A stretch of 58,203 nt of DNA, taken from contig LWDH01000057.1 of the NCBI GenBank assembly GCA_002083395.1, positions 1 through 58,203 on the forward strand. The letters run 5' to 3'. Both the position numbers and the translations under genes were made by a program. The notes below the pieces were generated by a model. It saw nothing but the letters and a program-made list of their open reading frames with translations, was not told the DNA's origin and did not search any database. Positions within the stretch are counted from its first letter, which is position 1. Every line of letters starts with the position of its first letter. Positions 32,987 to 42,787 of the stretch are shown here, one piece after another. Source of the DNA: Proteobacteria bacterium SG_bin4 (GTDB lineage Bacteria; Pseudomonadota; Gammaproteobacteria; Burkholderiales; Nitrosomonadaceae).

Positions 32987-34435
32987 ATGGCAATTACCGA
33001 GTTTTCCTGGAATAAGCCAAGTAATCAGAATATTCTATTAGAAATTAAAGGCGACAAACTCAAGCTTAGCGATGATGTTTTAATCAGCAATATTCGTTGG
33101 TTTATTACATTCCGCTGGGTTTTGATTGTTACGCTTGTCTTTTTTGAAATCTTGATGCTATCTGCGTCCGATACTCTGGCGCAGTTTGGCATCAGTGAAC
33201 AAAAAAAATGGCCCATCGCTATCATCGTGGTGTTGATTATTGCTAATATTTTTTATTTGTTCGCTTTAGATCATTGCCGCCCCAGTAAATACAACTCGCC
33301 TTCAATCAATTTATGGCTTCAGATTATAGTTGATCTGCTCTGCCTGTCGGTAGTGGTTCATTATATTGGAAGCACTACCACACCCATTTCGTTTTTCTAT
33401 GTGCTACATATCGCGCTGGCATGTATTTTCTTCTCAACCAGGGAAAGTCTGTATGTAACGATACTCGTCTGTTTTATGGACACCATCGTAATCCTCGTTG
33501 ATAATTTTTTTATTACACAAACTCCTCTTTCTACGTTAATAAACAGCCATCTCTCTTTCAAACCCGAGCGAACAGAAAGTGCGCTGCTGTGGATGTTTTT
33601 TCTCGATACGCTGTTCATTATCGTTTGGTATGTCGTCTCTAGATTGTCATTGATTGTACGCGCTCACGAGCGCCATCTCCTGGATGCATACAAACAAATC
33701 AATCAAGCGCAAGTGGAAAAAGATCAATATGCATTGTTGATCACCCATCAATTAAAATCTCCGCTGGATGCGATTCGCAGCAAAATCAATTTGATCAAAG
33801 ATGGTTATTTGGGTGAAACGTCCGCAGAGATTACTACCGCTCTTGAACAGATGGATGTCCGGGCAAAAAATATGTCGGGCCTGATTCTCGATTTGTTGCG
33901 TTTAGAGCGATTGAAAGATACTTGTCTTGATACTGCGGTTTTTGAACCGGTTGAAATTCAAACTGTATTGCAAAAATGCATCGAGAAATTAACACCTGTT
34001 GCCAATGCCAAACAAGTGACGCTGAATCTATCGGTCAATAATTTTATATGCAATGTTATCCCGGACCAACTGGCCATTTTGCTGGAAAATATCATTTCCA
34101 ATGCAATTACCTATTCCCATGAAAATACAAGCGTTGAAATTACTTCCAATATTGACGAATCAAATCATAGCGCCAATATCACCATCACTGATCATGGCAT
34201 CGGTATCGAAAGCAAAGACTTACCCAATATATTCAATGAGTATTTTTATTCCCCGCGCGCGGCCATGCATAATAAAGCAACCAGTGGTATAGGCTTATCG
34301 ATTGTCAAAATTGCAGCTGAAAATAATAAATTGAAAATCAAAGTTGCCAGCGAACCAGGCGTGGGAACATCATTCTCCATCATTTTCAATGACATTGAAA
34401 TGCCTGAGACACATACTGCTGCTTTGCCAATCTAA
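32987..34435 (+). CDS. Membrane-bound sensor histidine kinase
   Basis: 482 residues. Residues ~35-215 hold about six membrane segments with short loops, so sensing is likely within or at the membrane. A coiled linker follows, then the dimerisation box LITHQLKSPLDAIRS (phospho-His near 252) and an ATPase domain with NIISNAITYS, DHGIGIESKDLPN and SGIGLSIVKIA. The N-terminal part resembles PrrB/RegB-type or MASE-like sensors only loosely. It forms a two-gene unit with the receiver protein upstream. Stimulus unknown. Confidence 0.87.
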   Translation: MAITEFSWNKPSNQNILLEIKGDKLKLSDDVLISNIRWFITFRWVLIVTLVFFEILMLSASDTLAQFGISEQKKWPIAIIVVLIIANIFYLFALDHCRPSKYNSPSINLWLQIIVDLLCLSVVVHYIGSTTTPISFFYVLHIALACIFFSTRESLYVTILVCFMDTIVILVDNFFITQTPLSTLINSHLSFKPERTESALLWMFFLDTLFIIVWYVVSRLSLIVRAHERHLLDAYKQINQAQVEKDQYALLITHQLKSPLDAIRSKINLIKDGYLGETSAEITTALEQMDVRAKNMSGLILDLLRLERLKDTCLDTAVFEPVEIQTVLQKCIEKLTPVANAKQVTLNLSVNNFICNVIPDQLAILLENIISNAITYSHENTSVEITSNIDESNHSANITITDHGIGIESKDLPNIFNEYFYSPRAAMHNKATSGIGLSIVKIAAENNKLKIKVASEPGVGTSFSIIFNDIEMPETHTAALPI

Positions 34436-34442
34436 TATAGAT

Positions 34443-34541
34443 TTAAGGAAGAGCACTAATTAATTCGAAGATAGACGAAGGAACGAGTACTGTGCAACGA
34501 TGCGATTCGCTCGTGCAGTCAATTAATCAGCGCTTCCTTAA
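34443..34541. repeat. MITE-like element, copy A
   Basis: About 99 bases bounded by imperfect inverted repeats: TTAAGGAAGAGCACTAATTA at the left and the inverted TTAAGGAAGCGCTGATTAAT at the right. The interior (GATAGACGA, GCACAACGAT, GCTCGTGCA) matches copy B at 57193-57345. The right repeat contains the comEC stop codon. No transposase is encoded. Confidence 0.75.
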
Positions 34542-36974
34542 AAACATCGATAGTTTTTCTCGCACATCAGGTTTGTCATATCCGGGAAAGCGCTGATGCC
34601 AATATCGCCGATATAAATTTCTCCAACTATCAATCACTAATTGTTGATCTGCAAAACGTAACATAACAGCGCCATCTCGATCGCTTCTCATTAATTTGCT
34701 ACCTAAGTGCTGATAGCGTTCTATAACTGCATCGTTTGGATGGTCGTAGCGATTTAGATAACCAACCGTGAAAACTGTCACCCTAGGATTTACACTCTTA
34801 ACAAACGCACCGGTCGATGACGTCATGCTGCCATGATGCGGTGCAATTAATGCCGTTGCTGCTAAATTAGCGGAACTTCTTGCAAGAATCGCCTGTTCAT
34901 CTATGCTTTCAATATCCGCTGGCAGCAGCACACTGCCATGTACAGTGGTAATTTTTAAAACACAATTATTTTTATTATTTTTACCTTTTAACGTTAGGTA
35001 ATCCTTTTTTAATGGATGCAACACTTCAAATTGCACGCCATCCCACTGCCAAGTTTGGGGAACATGGCACAACAAGTTGCTGGAAGCGGATTGCCGGATC
35101 GGATGATCAGGATCTAGCGATGAATACACTTTTTCTACAGGTATTCCTGCCAATACCGACAACGCACCTCCGCTGTGATCTGAATCAGCATGAGATACCA
35201 TTAAAACATCCAATCGCCGTATCCCTTCACTGTACAAAAAAGGCACAATAATACGTCGGCCGCTATCAGTTTCTCCCAGTTTCGGGCCAGTATCGAACAG
35301 TAAAGCATGTTGTTCGGTACGCGCAACAACTGCCAATCCCTGCCCAACATCGAGAACCGTGAGCCATAATTCGCCCGCTTTAGGTTTCGGCAGTTGCACC
35401 AAGAACATAGGTAACATGACCAAGAAGCCTAACCAACGGGCAGGAAATCCTCTTAACCATCCCAAACCACCAATACTGCCTGGCAACAATATCCAAAGAA
35501 CCCCGATAAAACCAGTGACTATCGTCCAAAATGGCGGGGAGTGTTGTAACCATATTGCCTGCGGGAGTTCACTGAGAAAGTTGAGAAAACTCATCACAAT
35601 AACTAATGCATCATGAGCCACATGCAACAGAAACTCGAATGGCAAGATAACAGTAACTAACGTGAGCGGGACAGCTACCAGGCTGATTAGCGGTATGGCA
35701 ATCGCATTCGCAATGGGCGACACCAGCGATATTTGTTGAAACAGTGCTAAAAGGATGGGTATCAGACCGAGCGTAATCGCCCACTGTATCCGTAACCACC
35801 CGCTTAACCAATGAAATTTTCCGAGTCGCCCGACTGTTACCAGCATAATTATGGCAACTGCACCGAATGATAACCAAAACCCAGGAGAAATAGCCGCCCA
35901 TGGATCCAGTAATACAACCCAAAATAACGCCCACGCCAAAATCCCGCTTGCAGAATTTTGCCGCCCCCTCCAGATAGCGATGGCCATCACCGTCAGCATA
36001 CAAAATGCTCGCTGTGCCGGAATCGCGAAACCAGATATCAACGCATACCCGAAAGCGGCGATCAACCCCGCTAGAACCGCTGCTCGCCTAGCGGGAATTC
36101 TCAGCGTCAGGTAAGAATTCCAGCGCCATAACCAATAAACCAATCCAAAGATCAAACTGGAAACCATTGTGATATGTAAACCGGAAATAGCCATTAAGTG
36201 ACTCGTACCAGTTCGTATCAACACTTGCCATTGTTCACGTGGAATCCGATACTGGTCGCCTGTCGCCAATGTACTCAAGATCCCCGCATAGGGGCGGTCA
36301 GCCAGATAATGGATCTGATTTTGCTGAATAGTCTCGCGGATTCTTTCTATCAAATAGCTTGGTTTGAAAACCAGCTTGTCCAGACGGTGGTTCTCTTCGG
36401 ATTTTCGAACATACCCCATGGCTCTGATGTTTCGTTCCAATGCCCATACCTCGTAATCCGAACCATGTGGATTAGCATTGCCATGGGGCCGCTTAAGCCG
36501 TACGGTTAATTGCCACCTTTCACCGGCTTGAAGCACTGGATGTTCAGCTTGTCGATTAGCTTGTAAAGATTCCTTATACCAAGTTAGCGCCACGCGTTGA
36601 GGCACGACTGCCTCTTCTGTAATAATTTCCTCAATATCAAAATAAAAGCGCACACCCAACTCGTTTGGGCTGGGAATACTGGCGATTACCCCAATCACTT
36701 GGATATCACGCCGTTCCCAGCTTTCCGGCAACTGATCGGATAAACGCCAGTGAGCAACTGCGGCTGCCCAGAAAAAACCGGCTATTCCGATGAGAATCCA
36801 GATCAAGACCCTTCCAACTGCAATGCCAACTTGGGACTGTAAACGCCAGAGCAATGGAGGTAACAATAGTACCGGTAACAACCACCCAGCTTTATCGACG
36901 GCAGGCAAATCAGCCTGTTGCTGTAGCAGAAAAGTGCCAACTACAAAGGCAAGAATATTTAATTGCCAAAACAA
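34527..36974 (-). CDS. comEC: DNA internalisation protein ComEC/Rec2
   Basis: 815 residues, full length. The N-terminal DUF4131/OB-like region (~1-190) is followed by the multi-pass competence channel domain (~220-500; TGTSHLMAISGLHITMVSSL) and a C-terminal metallo-beta-lactamase-like domain (~530-790; VLDVGQGLAVV, FDTGPK, HADSDHSGG near 595, LIAPHHGS). ComEC carries transformed DNA across the inner membrane, and the C-terminal domain may degrade the non-transported strand. The last residues (LRKR-stop) are encoded by the terminal repeat of a MITE-like element. No other competence genes are nearby. Confidence 0.94.
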   Translation of the reverse strand: MFWQLNILAFVVGTFLLQQQADLPAVDKAGWLLPVLLLPPLLWRLQSQVGIAVGRVLIWILIGIAGFFWAAAVAHWRLSDQLPESWERRDIQVIGVIASIPSPNELGVRFYFDIEEIITEEAVVPQRVALTWYKESLQANRQAEHPVLQAGERWQLTVRLKRPHGNANPHGSDYEVWALERNIRAMGYVRKSEENHRLDKLVFKPSYLIERIRETIQQNQIHYLADRPYAGILSTLATGDQYRIPREQWQVLIRTGTSHLMAISGLHITMVSSLIFGLVYWLWRWNSYLTLRIPARRAAVLAGLIAAFGYALISGFAIPAQRAFCMLTVMAIAIWRGRQNSASGILAWALFWVVLLDPWAAISPGFWLSFGAVAIIMLVTVGRLGKFHWLSGWLRIQWAITLGLIPILLALFQQISLVSPIANAIAIPLISLVAVPLTLVTVILPFEFLLHVAHDALVIVMSFLNFLSELPQAIWLQHSPPFWTIVTGFIGVLWILLPGSIGGLGWLRGFPARWLGFLVMLPMFLVQLPKPKAGELWLTVLDVGQGLAVVARTEQHALLFDTGPKLGETDSGRRIIVPFLYSEGIRRLDVLMVSHADSDHSGGALSVLAGIPVEKVYSSLDPDHPIRQSASSNLLCHVPQTWQWDGVQFEVLHPLKKDYLTLKGKNNKNNCVLKITTVHGSVLLPADIESIDEQAILARSSANLAATALIAPHHGSMTSSTGAFVKSVNPRVTVFTVGYLNRYDHPNDAVIERYQHLGSKLMRSDRDGAVMLRFADQQLVIDSWRNLYRRYWHQRFPGYDKPDVREKLSMFLRKR

Positions 36975-37244
36975 CTTGTCACCTCTTCCCTGCTTGAATC
37001 AGAATCAAACACCGATTACAAATGCGAACTGTTTGGTTTCTGGTTGTTCGAATCATTTTTTAATCTATTGATAGATTTCTCTCAAAGAAAAAATCGACAC
37101 ATAGTAATTAAGACCTCAGGTTATTTCAGTTCTCTTAGCGGCACTTGACGAATCAAGGTAAATTCTTATTTTCTTGCAAAGCGACTTAGCGTAATATCTT
37201 CTCATCCTCGACTATCATGCGTTTATCACAACGAAGGAGTTGCA

Positions 37245-38294
37245 ATGGCAAACATTACGGATATTCTTGGCAATGAAAGTGACACACTCCTGAATCATAT
37301 TTGTCACACCATCTCTAAAAATGACTTGGCGCTACCTGGTGCGGATTTCGTTGACCGAGTGATGAGCTTGAGCAATCGGAAACCCGGCGTATTGCGTAAT
37401 CTTCAGGCACTTTATAATCACGGCAGGCTGGCGGGCACCGGTTACTTATCCTTGCTACCTGTCGATCAAGGTGTAGAACATTCGGCTGGCGCTTCCTTCG
37501 CGCCCAATCCGATGTTTTTTGACCCCAAAAATATTGCCGAACTCGCTATCGAGGGCGGTTGCAATGGCGTTGCATCGACACTGGGTGTATTGGGAATCAT
37601 AGCGCGCCGATACGCCCATAAAATCCCAATGATCCTAAAAATCAACCATAACGAATTGCTCACTTACCCGAATAAATTCGACCAAACGCTTTTCGCCAGC
37701 ATCGATCAAGCTTTTGATATAGGCGCTTGCGCTGTCGGCGCTACGGTTTTTTTCGGATCCGATGAATCACGGCGCCAGATACTAGAGGTTTCAGAAGCAT
37801 TTGAGCATGCCCACAACTTAGGAATGGTCACGATTCTATGGGCTTATACCCGTAATTCCGCATTTAAAACTGCCGATAAAGATTTTCATGTCAGCGCTGA
37901 TTTGACAGGACAAGCAAATCACCTGGCTGTGACCATCGGCGCCGATATCGTTAAGCAAAAAATGGCAACTAACAACGGCGGTTATACTGCGCTCAAATTC
38001 GGCAAAACCCACCCGAAAGTCTACACCGATCTTACGACGGAGCACCCCATTGATCTTGTCCGTTACCAAGTTGCCAATTGCTTCATGGGCAGAATCGGCA
38101 TGATCAATTCCGGCGGTGAGTCGGGAAGCGACGATTTACATCAGGCTATCAGAACAGCGGTAATAAATAAACGCGCTGGCGGCATGGGATTGATTTCCGG
38201 ACGAAAAGCGTTTCAGAAACCGTTTGCTGAAGGTGTCAAACTACTCCATGCCATCCAGGATGTTTATCTTTCCGATGAGGTAACTATCGCTTGA
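37245..38294 (+). CDS. Class I fructose-bisphosphate aldolase (DhnA/FbaB type)
   Basis: 349 residues. It cleaves or forms fructose 1,6-bisphosphate through a Schiff base, without a metal. The motifs LLPVDQGVEHSAG (~70), MILKINHNELL (~126), GACAVGATVFFGS (~163), TILWAYTRNSAF (~195) and GADIVKQKM (~229, the likely Schiff-base Lys) are those of the archaeal-type class I group. GAAGGAG lies upstream of the ATG. In autotrophs such as ammonia oxidisers it serves gluconeogenesis and the Calvin cycle. Confidence 0.9.
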   Translation: MANITDILGNESDTLLNHICHTISKNDLALPGADFVDRVMSLSNRKPGVLRNLQALYNHGRLAGTGYLSLLPVDQGVEHSAGASFAPNPMFFDPKNIAELAIEGGCNGVASTLGVLGIIARRYAHKIPMILKINHNELLTYPNKFDQTLFASIDQAFDIGACAVGATVFFGSDESRRQILEVSEAFEHAHNLGMVTILWAYTRNSAFKTADKDFHVSADLTGQANHLAVTIGADIVKQKMATNNGGYTALKFGKTHPKVYTDLTTEHPIDLVRYQVANCFMGRIGMINSGGESGSDDLHQAIRTAVINKRAGGMGLISGRKAFQKPFAEGVKLLHAIQDVYLSDEVTIA

Positions 38295-38358
38295 GCGTTT
38301 CCAAATCGGGATCCAGGTTGATTGATATCATTCGATTCTCATAGAATAAAAAGAGAAA

Positions 38359-39033
38359 TTATTTCTCTGCTGCTTTTATTGCTTCCAAATTAGCTCGGGC
38401 TTCTTCGTTACCCTGGGCCGCTGCTTTTTCAAACCATTCAATAGCTTTATTGATATTTCGCTCTACACCTTCCCCGATAAAGTACATGGCTCCCAAATTA
38501 TTTTGTGCATCGACATGCCCTTGCTCGGCAGCTTTACGAAATAATTCCACTGCTTGTTCAAGATCTTGCGGGACACCTTCCCCATTGACATACATCAACC
38601 CTAAATTGAATTGAGCGTCGGCATAACCTTGCTCCGCGGCGCGGTAAAACCATCCTGCGGCAAGCTCCGGATCATTATTCAAGATCTGACCGCTCGCGGT
38701 TTTCGATACTGCTTCTCCGGTGTAATACATAACACCTAAATTATTCTGCGCAACCGGATCTCCGGCTTTTGCATTTTCCGTAAGCGCTTTGAATTTTTCT
38801 TCAGCCACGCTGACATCGTCAATACCATGCGGCATGATTTGTTGCTTTAATTCTGATTTTTCTTCTTCCGACAATCCTTCGCTCATGAATGAAGGAATTT
38901 CACCAAGCTTGGTAATTTCACTGAGCGGCATCGAAGTCTCGCTAGCATCCTGCTTGCCACTCTTCTGTGATTCGCCGCAGCCTGCAATTAATGTAGTTAC
39001 TACCACCAACCCTATTACAAACGAAAATCTCAT
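38359..39033 (-). CDS. Sel1-repeat lipoprotein
   Basis: 224 residues from the ATG at 39033, which has AAAGGAAAG upstream. A lipobox LIAGC places Cys19 as the lipidated residue. Three or four Sel1-like repeats occupy the C-terminal half (DPVAQNNLGVMYYTGEAV, DAQFNLGLMYVNGEGVPQ, DAQNNLGAMYFIGEGVER). Such repeats mediate protein contacts. Likely a periplasmic, membrane-anchored scaffold. Adjacent to an ankyrin-repeat protein on the same strand, 90 bases away; both are possible partners in the envelope. Confidence 0.85.
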   Translation of the reverse strand: MRFSFVIGLVVVTTLIAGCGESQKSGKQDASETSMPLSEITKLGEIPSFMSEGLSEEEKSELKQQIMPHGIDDVSVAEEKFKALTENAKAGDPVAQNNLGVMYYTGEAVSKTASGQILNNDPELAAGWFYRAAEQGYADAQFNLGLMYVNGEGVPQDLEQAVELFRKAAEQGHVDAQNNLGAMYFIGEGVERNINKAIEWFEKAAAQGNEEARANLEAIKAAEK

Positions 39034-39122
39034 GGGTATTCTTTCCTTTATGATTTCAGACAAATATTGTGCCATTTATCTATTCCCGTAATCCAATTGA
39101 TCTTAAGAACTGATTAAATTGA

Positions 39123-39872
39123 TTATCTTGCGCCTGCTTTTTTCAATAATTCCGATATCTCCCGATGCCCATATCGACTGGCGAGTAACAATGCCGTTAC
39201 ACCGTTGTTAGCCTTAAGATTCAAATCCGCCTTCGCCGCTACGAGTGCATAAGTAGCGCCGAGATTGCCATGTTGTGCCGCCATCATTAACGCTGTAGCT
39301 CCGTTTTCCAGTTGATAATTGACATTCGCGTTAGCGTTAACCAATGTTTGTATGGTTTGTTTGTGCCCTTCTTGCGCTGCCAGTAACAACGCCGTCATGC
39401 CATCATTTCTTCTGGCATTAACATCAACCTTTGCTGCCAGCAGTAAATCAATCACCTTTCTCCGGTCTTTCTCTGCAGCCAGCATTAAAGCCGTACTGCC
39501 ATCATCCGATACGGCATGTGCATCAGCCCCTGCGGCTAACAATAGTTGCAGAATTTGTTCACGGCCATCTCTCGCTGCTTGCAGTAAAGCCGTATAGCTA
39601 TTCTCGTTGTGCTGCTCGATATCCACTTCCCGCTGCAGGATATACTCAACAATTTCAGCATTCCCTCTCTTAACAGCAATCTGAAGCGCTTGATTTAGTT
39701 TTTCTTTATCAACACTTTGGGATTCTAATATTGTTCTTACACGAGAAAAATTGGATTTATCGACCGCATTAATCAATTCAGCATCCTGACTTTGCGACCA
39801 AGCACTCTCTGTAACAAAGAGAGTCATAACGACCAAACAGCGCAGCAATTTGTAACTCAGCAACCTCAACAT
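39123..39872 (-). CDS. Secreted ankyrin-repeat protein
   Basis: 249 residues. A signal peptide ends near SAWSQ (residue ~27). The remainder is about six ankyrin repeats (NSYTALLQAARDGREQILQL, DGSTALMLAAEKDRRKVIDL, DGMTALLLAAQEGHKQTIQT, NGATALMMAAQHGNLGATYA, NGVTALLLASRYGHREISEL). It has no enzymatic domain. Periplasmic ankyrin proteins of this size often act as partners or protectants for envelope enzymes, but no target can be read here. Confidence 0.88.
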   Translation of the reverse strand: MLRLLSYKLLRCLVVMTLFVTESAWSQSQDAELINAVDKSNFSRVRTILESQSVDKEKLNQALQIAVKRGNAEIVEYILQREVDIEQHNENSYTALLQAARDGREQILQLLLAAGADAHAVSDDGSTALMLAAEKDRRKVIDLLLAAKVDVNARRNDGMTALLLAAQEGHKQTIQTLVNANANVNYQLENGATALMMAAQHGNLGATYALVAAKADLNLKANNGVTALLLASRYGHREISELLKKAGAR

Positions 39873-40214
39873 ACCAATATCCTTTTAGCTCTTTGAAACA
39901 ATATACGACTTATGCCCAATACCATCGATTAACCGATACAATTTAAACACTAGGTTTGATGGCCTGGAATCTTTGGATAAGTCGCAGGATTATACAATCT
40001 TAGTGACATTTCCGTCTTGTGATTCGCCTATCAATGCCAACATCCCCGATTCCAACATTAAATGCTCTATGATATCCTTGTAACTTAGTGGCGGGCTTAC
40101 TTTGCTGATATGGCTTTTTGTTGGTAAGCTGCCTTATCGATCTCCTTGAATGTCATCGTCTGAAGTTTGTTATCTGTTGTTGATACGCTGTTAATTTTTC
40201 AAAAGTGCGAATTT
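39873..40214. other. Intergenic region with a possible gene remnant
   Basis: 342 bases. On the minus strand two short out-of-phase frames are visible: a small ATG frame (MTFKEIDKAAYQQ) and, slightly downstream, an open stretch without a start (SYKDIIEHLMLESGMLALIG). They may be scraps of one lost gene. No family is recognised and a chance open frame cannot be excluded. Confidence 0.25.
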
Positions 40215-41387
40215 ATGATCGCTGATCATTACGATGTCGTTATTATTGGCGGTGGTCCGGTAGGTATGGCTTTGTCGCTGGCTCTTCGGCAAACAAATAT
40301 TTCAAGTATCCTACTCGAAGCGCGCAATATTCCTGAGAAAGACGACGACCCAAGGCCTCTGGCATTATCGTATGGAACTCAACTGATACTGGATAAGCTT
40401 GGAGTATGGCGCTACCTTTCTCAAATCACACCCATTAAAACGATTCATATTTCCAATCGCGGCGTTTTTGGCGAAACAGTATTAGCGTCTGGCGACGCCG
40501 ATGTACCTGCACTTGGTTTTGTTGTGAATTTTCATGATCTCTTTTGTGCGATGCATCAGCTTTTACTGGAAAATAATTCTGTTTATCTCACCGGTGCAAC
40601 CGTTAATCAGCTTGAAACAACTAAAAACCAAGGTAAAGTTTTTTTTACCCATCGAAATGAAGAAAAAACCATCAATGCAAAACTTATTGTTATCGCTGAT
40701 GGCGGTCATTTGGCTAAGCAAATTCCAGAGTTCACATACACAATTCATGATTACCATCAATGGGCTGTCGTAGCGAATATCCAAGCCACCCAAAAGCAAA
40801 CGGGCATTGCTTATGAACGCTTCACATCGGATGGCCCTGTCGCAATGCTTCCCAATGGGGAAAATTTCGCGTTAGTTTGGACCGTTTCCCCGCAAGCCGT
40901 TAAAGAGATTATGGCTCTGGATGCTCCTGCTTTTCTGGTTCGCCTACACCAACATTTTGGTGACAGACTCGGAAAATTAATTCATGCAGGAAAACGTTCA
41001 GCTTTCCCGTTAACTCTTAAATACGCTTCCACTACAACTGCGCAAAGGGTTGCATTGATCGGAAATGCGGCACAAACCTTGCACCCCGTCGCTGGGCAGG
41101 GATTTAACCTTGGTTTGCGCGATGCGTATGAATTGGCAAGAGAAATCATTAGTGCTCCGGGCCGATCGCAAGACATCGGTTCGGCTGGTATGCTCAGTAA
41201 ATTTCGTCAGAATAGAATAATCGATAGCAGCGGTGGCCGCATTTTCACAGATTCTCTAATAAAGATTTTCTCGAATAATAACAGGCTGCTACAGCAAGCT
41301 TGCGGATTAGGACTCAGCACCCTGGATTGCATTCCTTCGCTCAAGCATTTCGTGGCGCGCCGAATGATATTTGGGGTGCGTGGTTAA
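40215..41387 (+). CDS. UbiH/UbiF/COQ6-family FAD-dependent hydroxylase
   Basis: 390 residues from the ATG at 40215. The FAD-binding GGGPVGMALSLAL is at residues ~12-24, and the second nucleotide motif ALIGNAAQTLHPVAGQGFNL is at ~282-301 (the family's GDAAHxxxPxxGQGxNxG, with Asn-Ala in place of Asp-Ala). It probably adds one of the ring hydroxyls in ubiquinone synthesis using oxygen; which position cannot be told by eye. It starts a run with dusB-fis-purH-purD but is 145 bases away. Confidence 0.85.
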   Translation: MIADHYDVVIIGGGPVGMALSLALRQTNISSILLEARNIPEKDDDPRPLALSYGTQLILDKLGVWRYLSQITPIKTIHISNRGVFGETVLASGDADVPALGFVVNFHDLFCAMHQLLLENNSVYLTGATVNQLETTKNQGKVFFTHRNEEKTINAKLIVIADGGHLAKQIPEFTYTIHDYHQWAVVANIQATQKQTGIAYERFTSDGPVAMLPNGENFALVWTVSPQAVKEIMALDAPAFLVRLHQHFGDRLGKLIHAGKRSAFPLTLKYASTTTAQRVALIGNAAQTLHPVAGQGFNLGLRDAYELAREIISAPGRSQDIGSAGMLSKFRQNRIIDSSGGRIFTDSLIKIFSNNNRLLQQACGLGLSTLDCIPSLKHFVARRMIFGVRG

Positions 41388-41532
41388 TTTGATGTCAAAG
41401 CTCCTTATTACCGTCTTAGCGTTAGTGAACAGGAAAGCAGAAGCGAACTACCGCTATCAGCAAATCCAATTATTCTCATAGAAATCTAATTACTGATCAT
41501 AACATTACCATCATTCGTACTTATATTTCGTT

Positions 41533-42537
41533 ATGCAGATTGGCCCCCATTTATTGAAAAACAAACTGATTGTTGCTCCAATGGCTGGTGTAACTGATCG
41601 CCCTTTCAGGCAGCTATGCAAAAAAATGGGGGCTGGTATGGCTGTATCGGAGATGGTATCCAGCAACTCTTTACTCTGGGGCTCGATAAAAACACAACGG
41701 CGCGCGAATCACGATGGCGAGGTTTCGCCCATTTCTGTTCAGATTGCGGGTGCTGATCCACAGATGTTGGCGACCGCAGCCCGATATAATGTAGACAACG
41801 GTGCGCAAATTATCGATATTAATATGGGTTGTCCCGCCAAAAAGATCTGTAATGTAATGGCAGGATCGGCCCTATTGCAAGACGAAAAATTAGTCGGACG
41901 TATTCTTGATTCTGTTGTGAACGCCGTTGACGTGCCGGTAACACTTAAAATACGCACCGGTTGGGATAAACAACACAAAAATGCATTATCCGTTGCACGC
42001 ATTGCAGAAAATTCCGGTGTGCAAGCACTGGCAATTCACGGCCGCACTCGCGCATGCGCATATACCGGCACTGCCGAGTACGACACCATCGCAGCAGTTA
42101 AAGCAGCCATCAACATCCCGGTTATCGCGAATGGTGATATAACCACTCCCGAAAAAGCCCAAGAAATACTGGCGTATACCAAGGCTGACGCAATTATGAT
42201 CGGTCGTGCCGCATAGGGCAGACCTTGGATCTTCCGTGAAATTGACCACTTCCTCTCCACCGGGCAAAAGCTTCCGGCGCCTGAAGTAGCCGAAATACAC
42301 CAAGTGCTGATTAAGCATTTATATGATCTTTATGAATTCTACGGTGAGTATTCGGGGGTTCGCATCGCCCGGAAGCATATATCGTGGTATACCAAAGGAT
42401 TGATGGGCTCTGCAAACTTCCGTCAATCGATGAACCAATTGCAATCGAGTAACCAACAAATTTCGGAAACCAACGCATTTTTCTCGAAATTAGCTGAGAT
42501 CGGGCACCGATTGAGATACATCAAAGAGGGAGAGTGA
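41533..42537 (+). pseudogene. dusB: tRNA-dihydrouridine synthase B, interrupted by an in-frame TAG
   Basis: The frame reads as a full DusB of about 334 codons but contains TAG at 42214-42216, in the motif IMIGRAA-stop-GRPWIF where DusB proteins have Gln (CAG). One base change restores it. The N-terminal part (227 residues) keeps the FMN barrel, VAPMAGVTDRPFRQLC and the catalytic Cys of MGCPAKK (~99). The lost part includes the barrel end (GRPWIFREID) and the helical RNA-binding domain (HISWYTKGL, FRQSMNQ). DusB reduces uridine in the tRNA D-loop. The gene heads the dusB-fis unit (7 bases before fis). Sequencing error, suppression or true loss are all possible. Confidence 0.88.
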
Positions 42538-42544
42538 TCAGTTT

Positions 42545-42787
42545 ATGAATGCAATCAAAGAAAACGAAATTGCATCCTGTATACGTAAAGCCATTGGTAG
42601 TTATCTCAAAGATTTGGATGGTGAGAAACCTGGGCATCTCTATAACATGGTCATTCACAGTGTTGAAAAACCATTAATTGAAATCGCGATGCAACATACA
42701 GAGGGAAACCAAACACGAGCAGCCGAATTACTAGGAATCAATCGTAATACGCTACGTCAGAAAATGAAACAATATCAAATTAAATGA
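42545..42787 (+). CDS. fis: DNA-binding protein Fis
   Basis: 80 residues. The C-terminal helix-turn-helix (EGNQTRAAELLGINRNTLRQ) is the Fis-type DNA-binding motif, and the N-terminal part forms the dimer helices. Beta-proteobacterial Fis is shorter than the 98-residue E. coli form at the N-terminus. It is a nucleoid protein that bends DNA and regulates rRNA and other genes. It follows dusB by 7 bases and overlaps purH by four bases (ATGA at 42784), so all are likely cotranscribed. Confidence 0.93.
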   Translation: MNAIKENEIASCIRKAIGSYLKDLDGEKPGHLYNMVIHSVEKPLIEIAMQHTEGNQTRAAELLGINRNTLRQKMKQYQIK

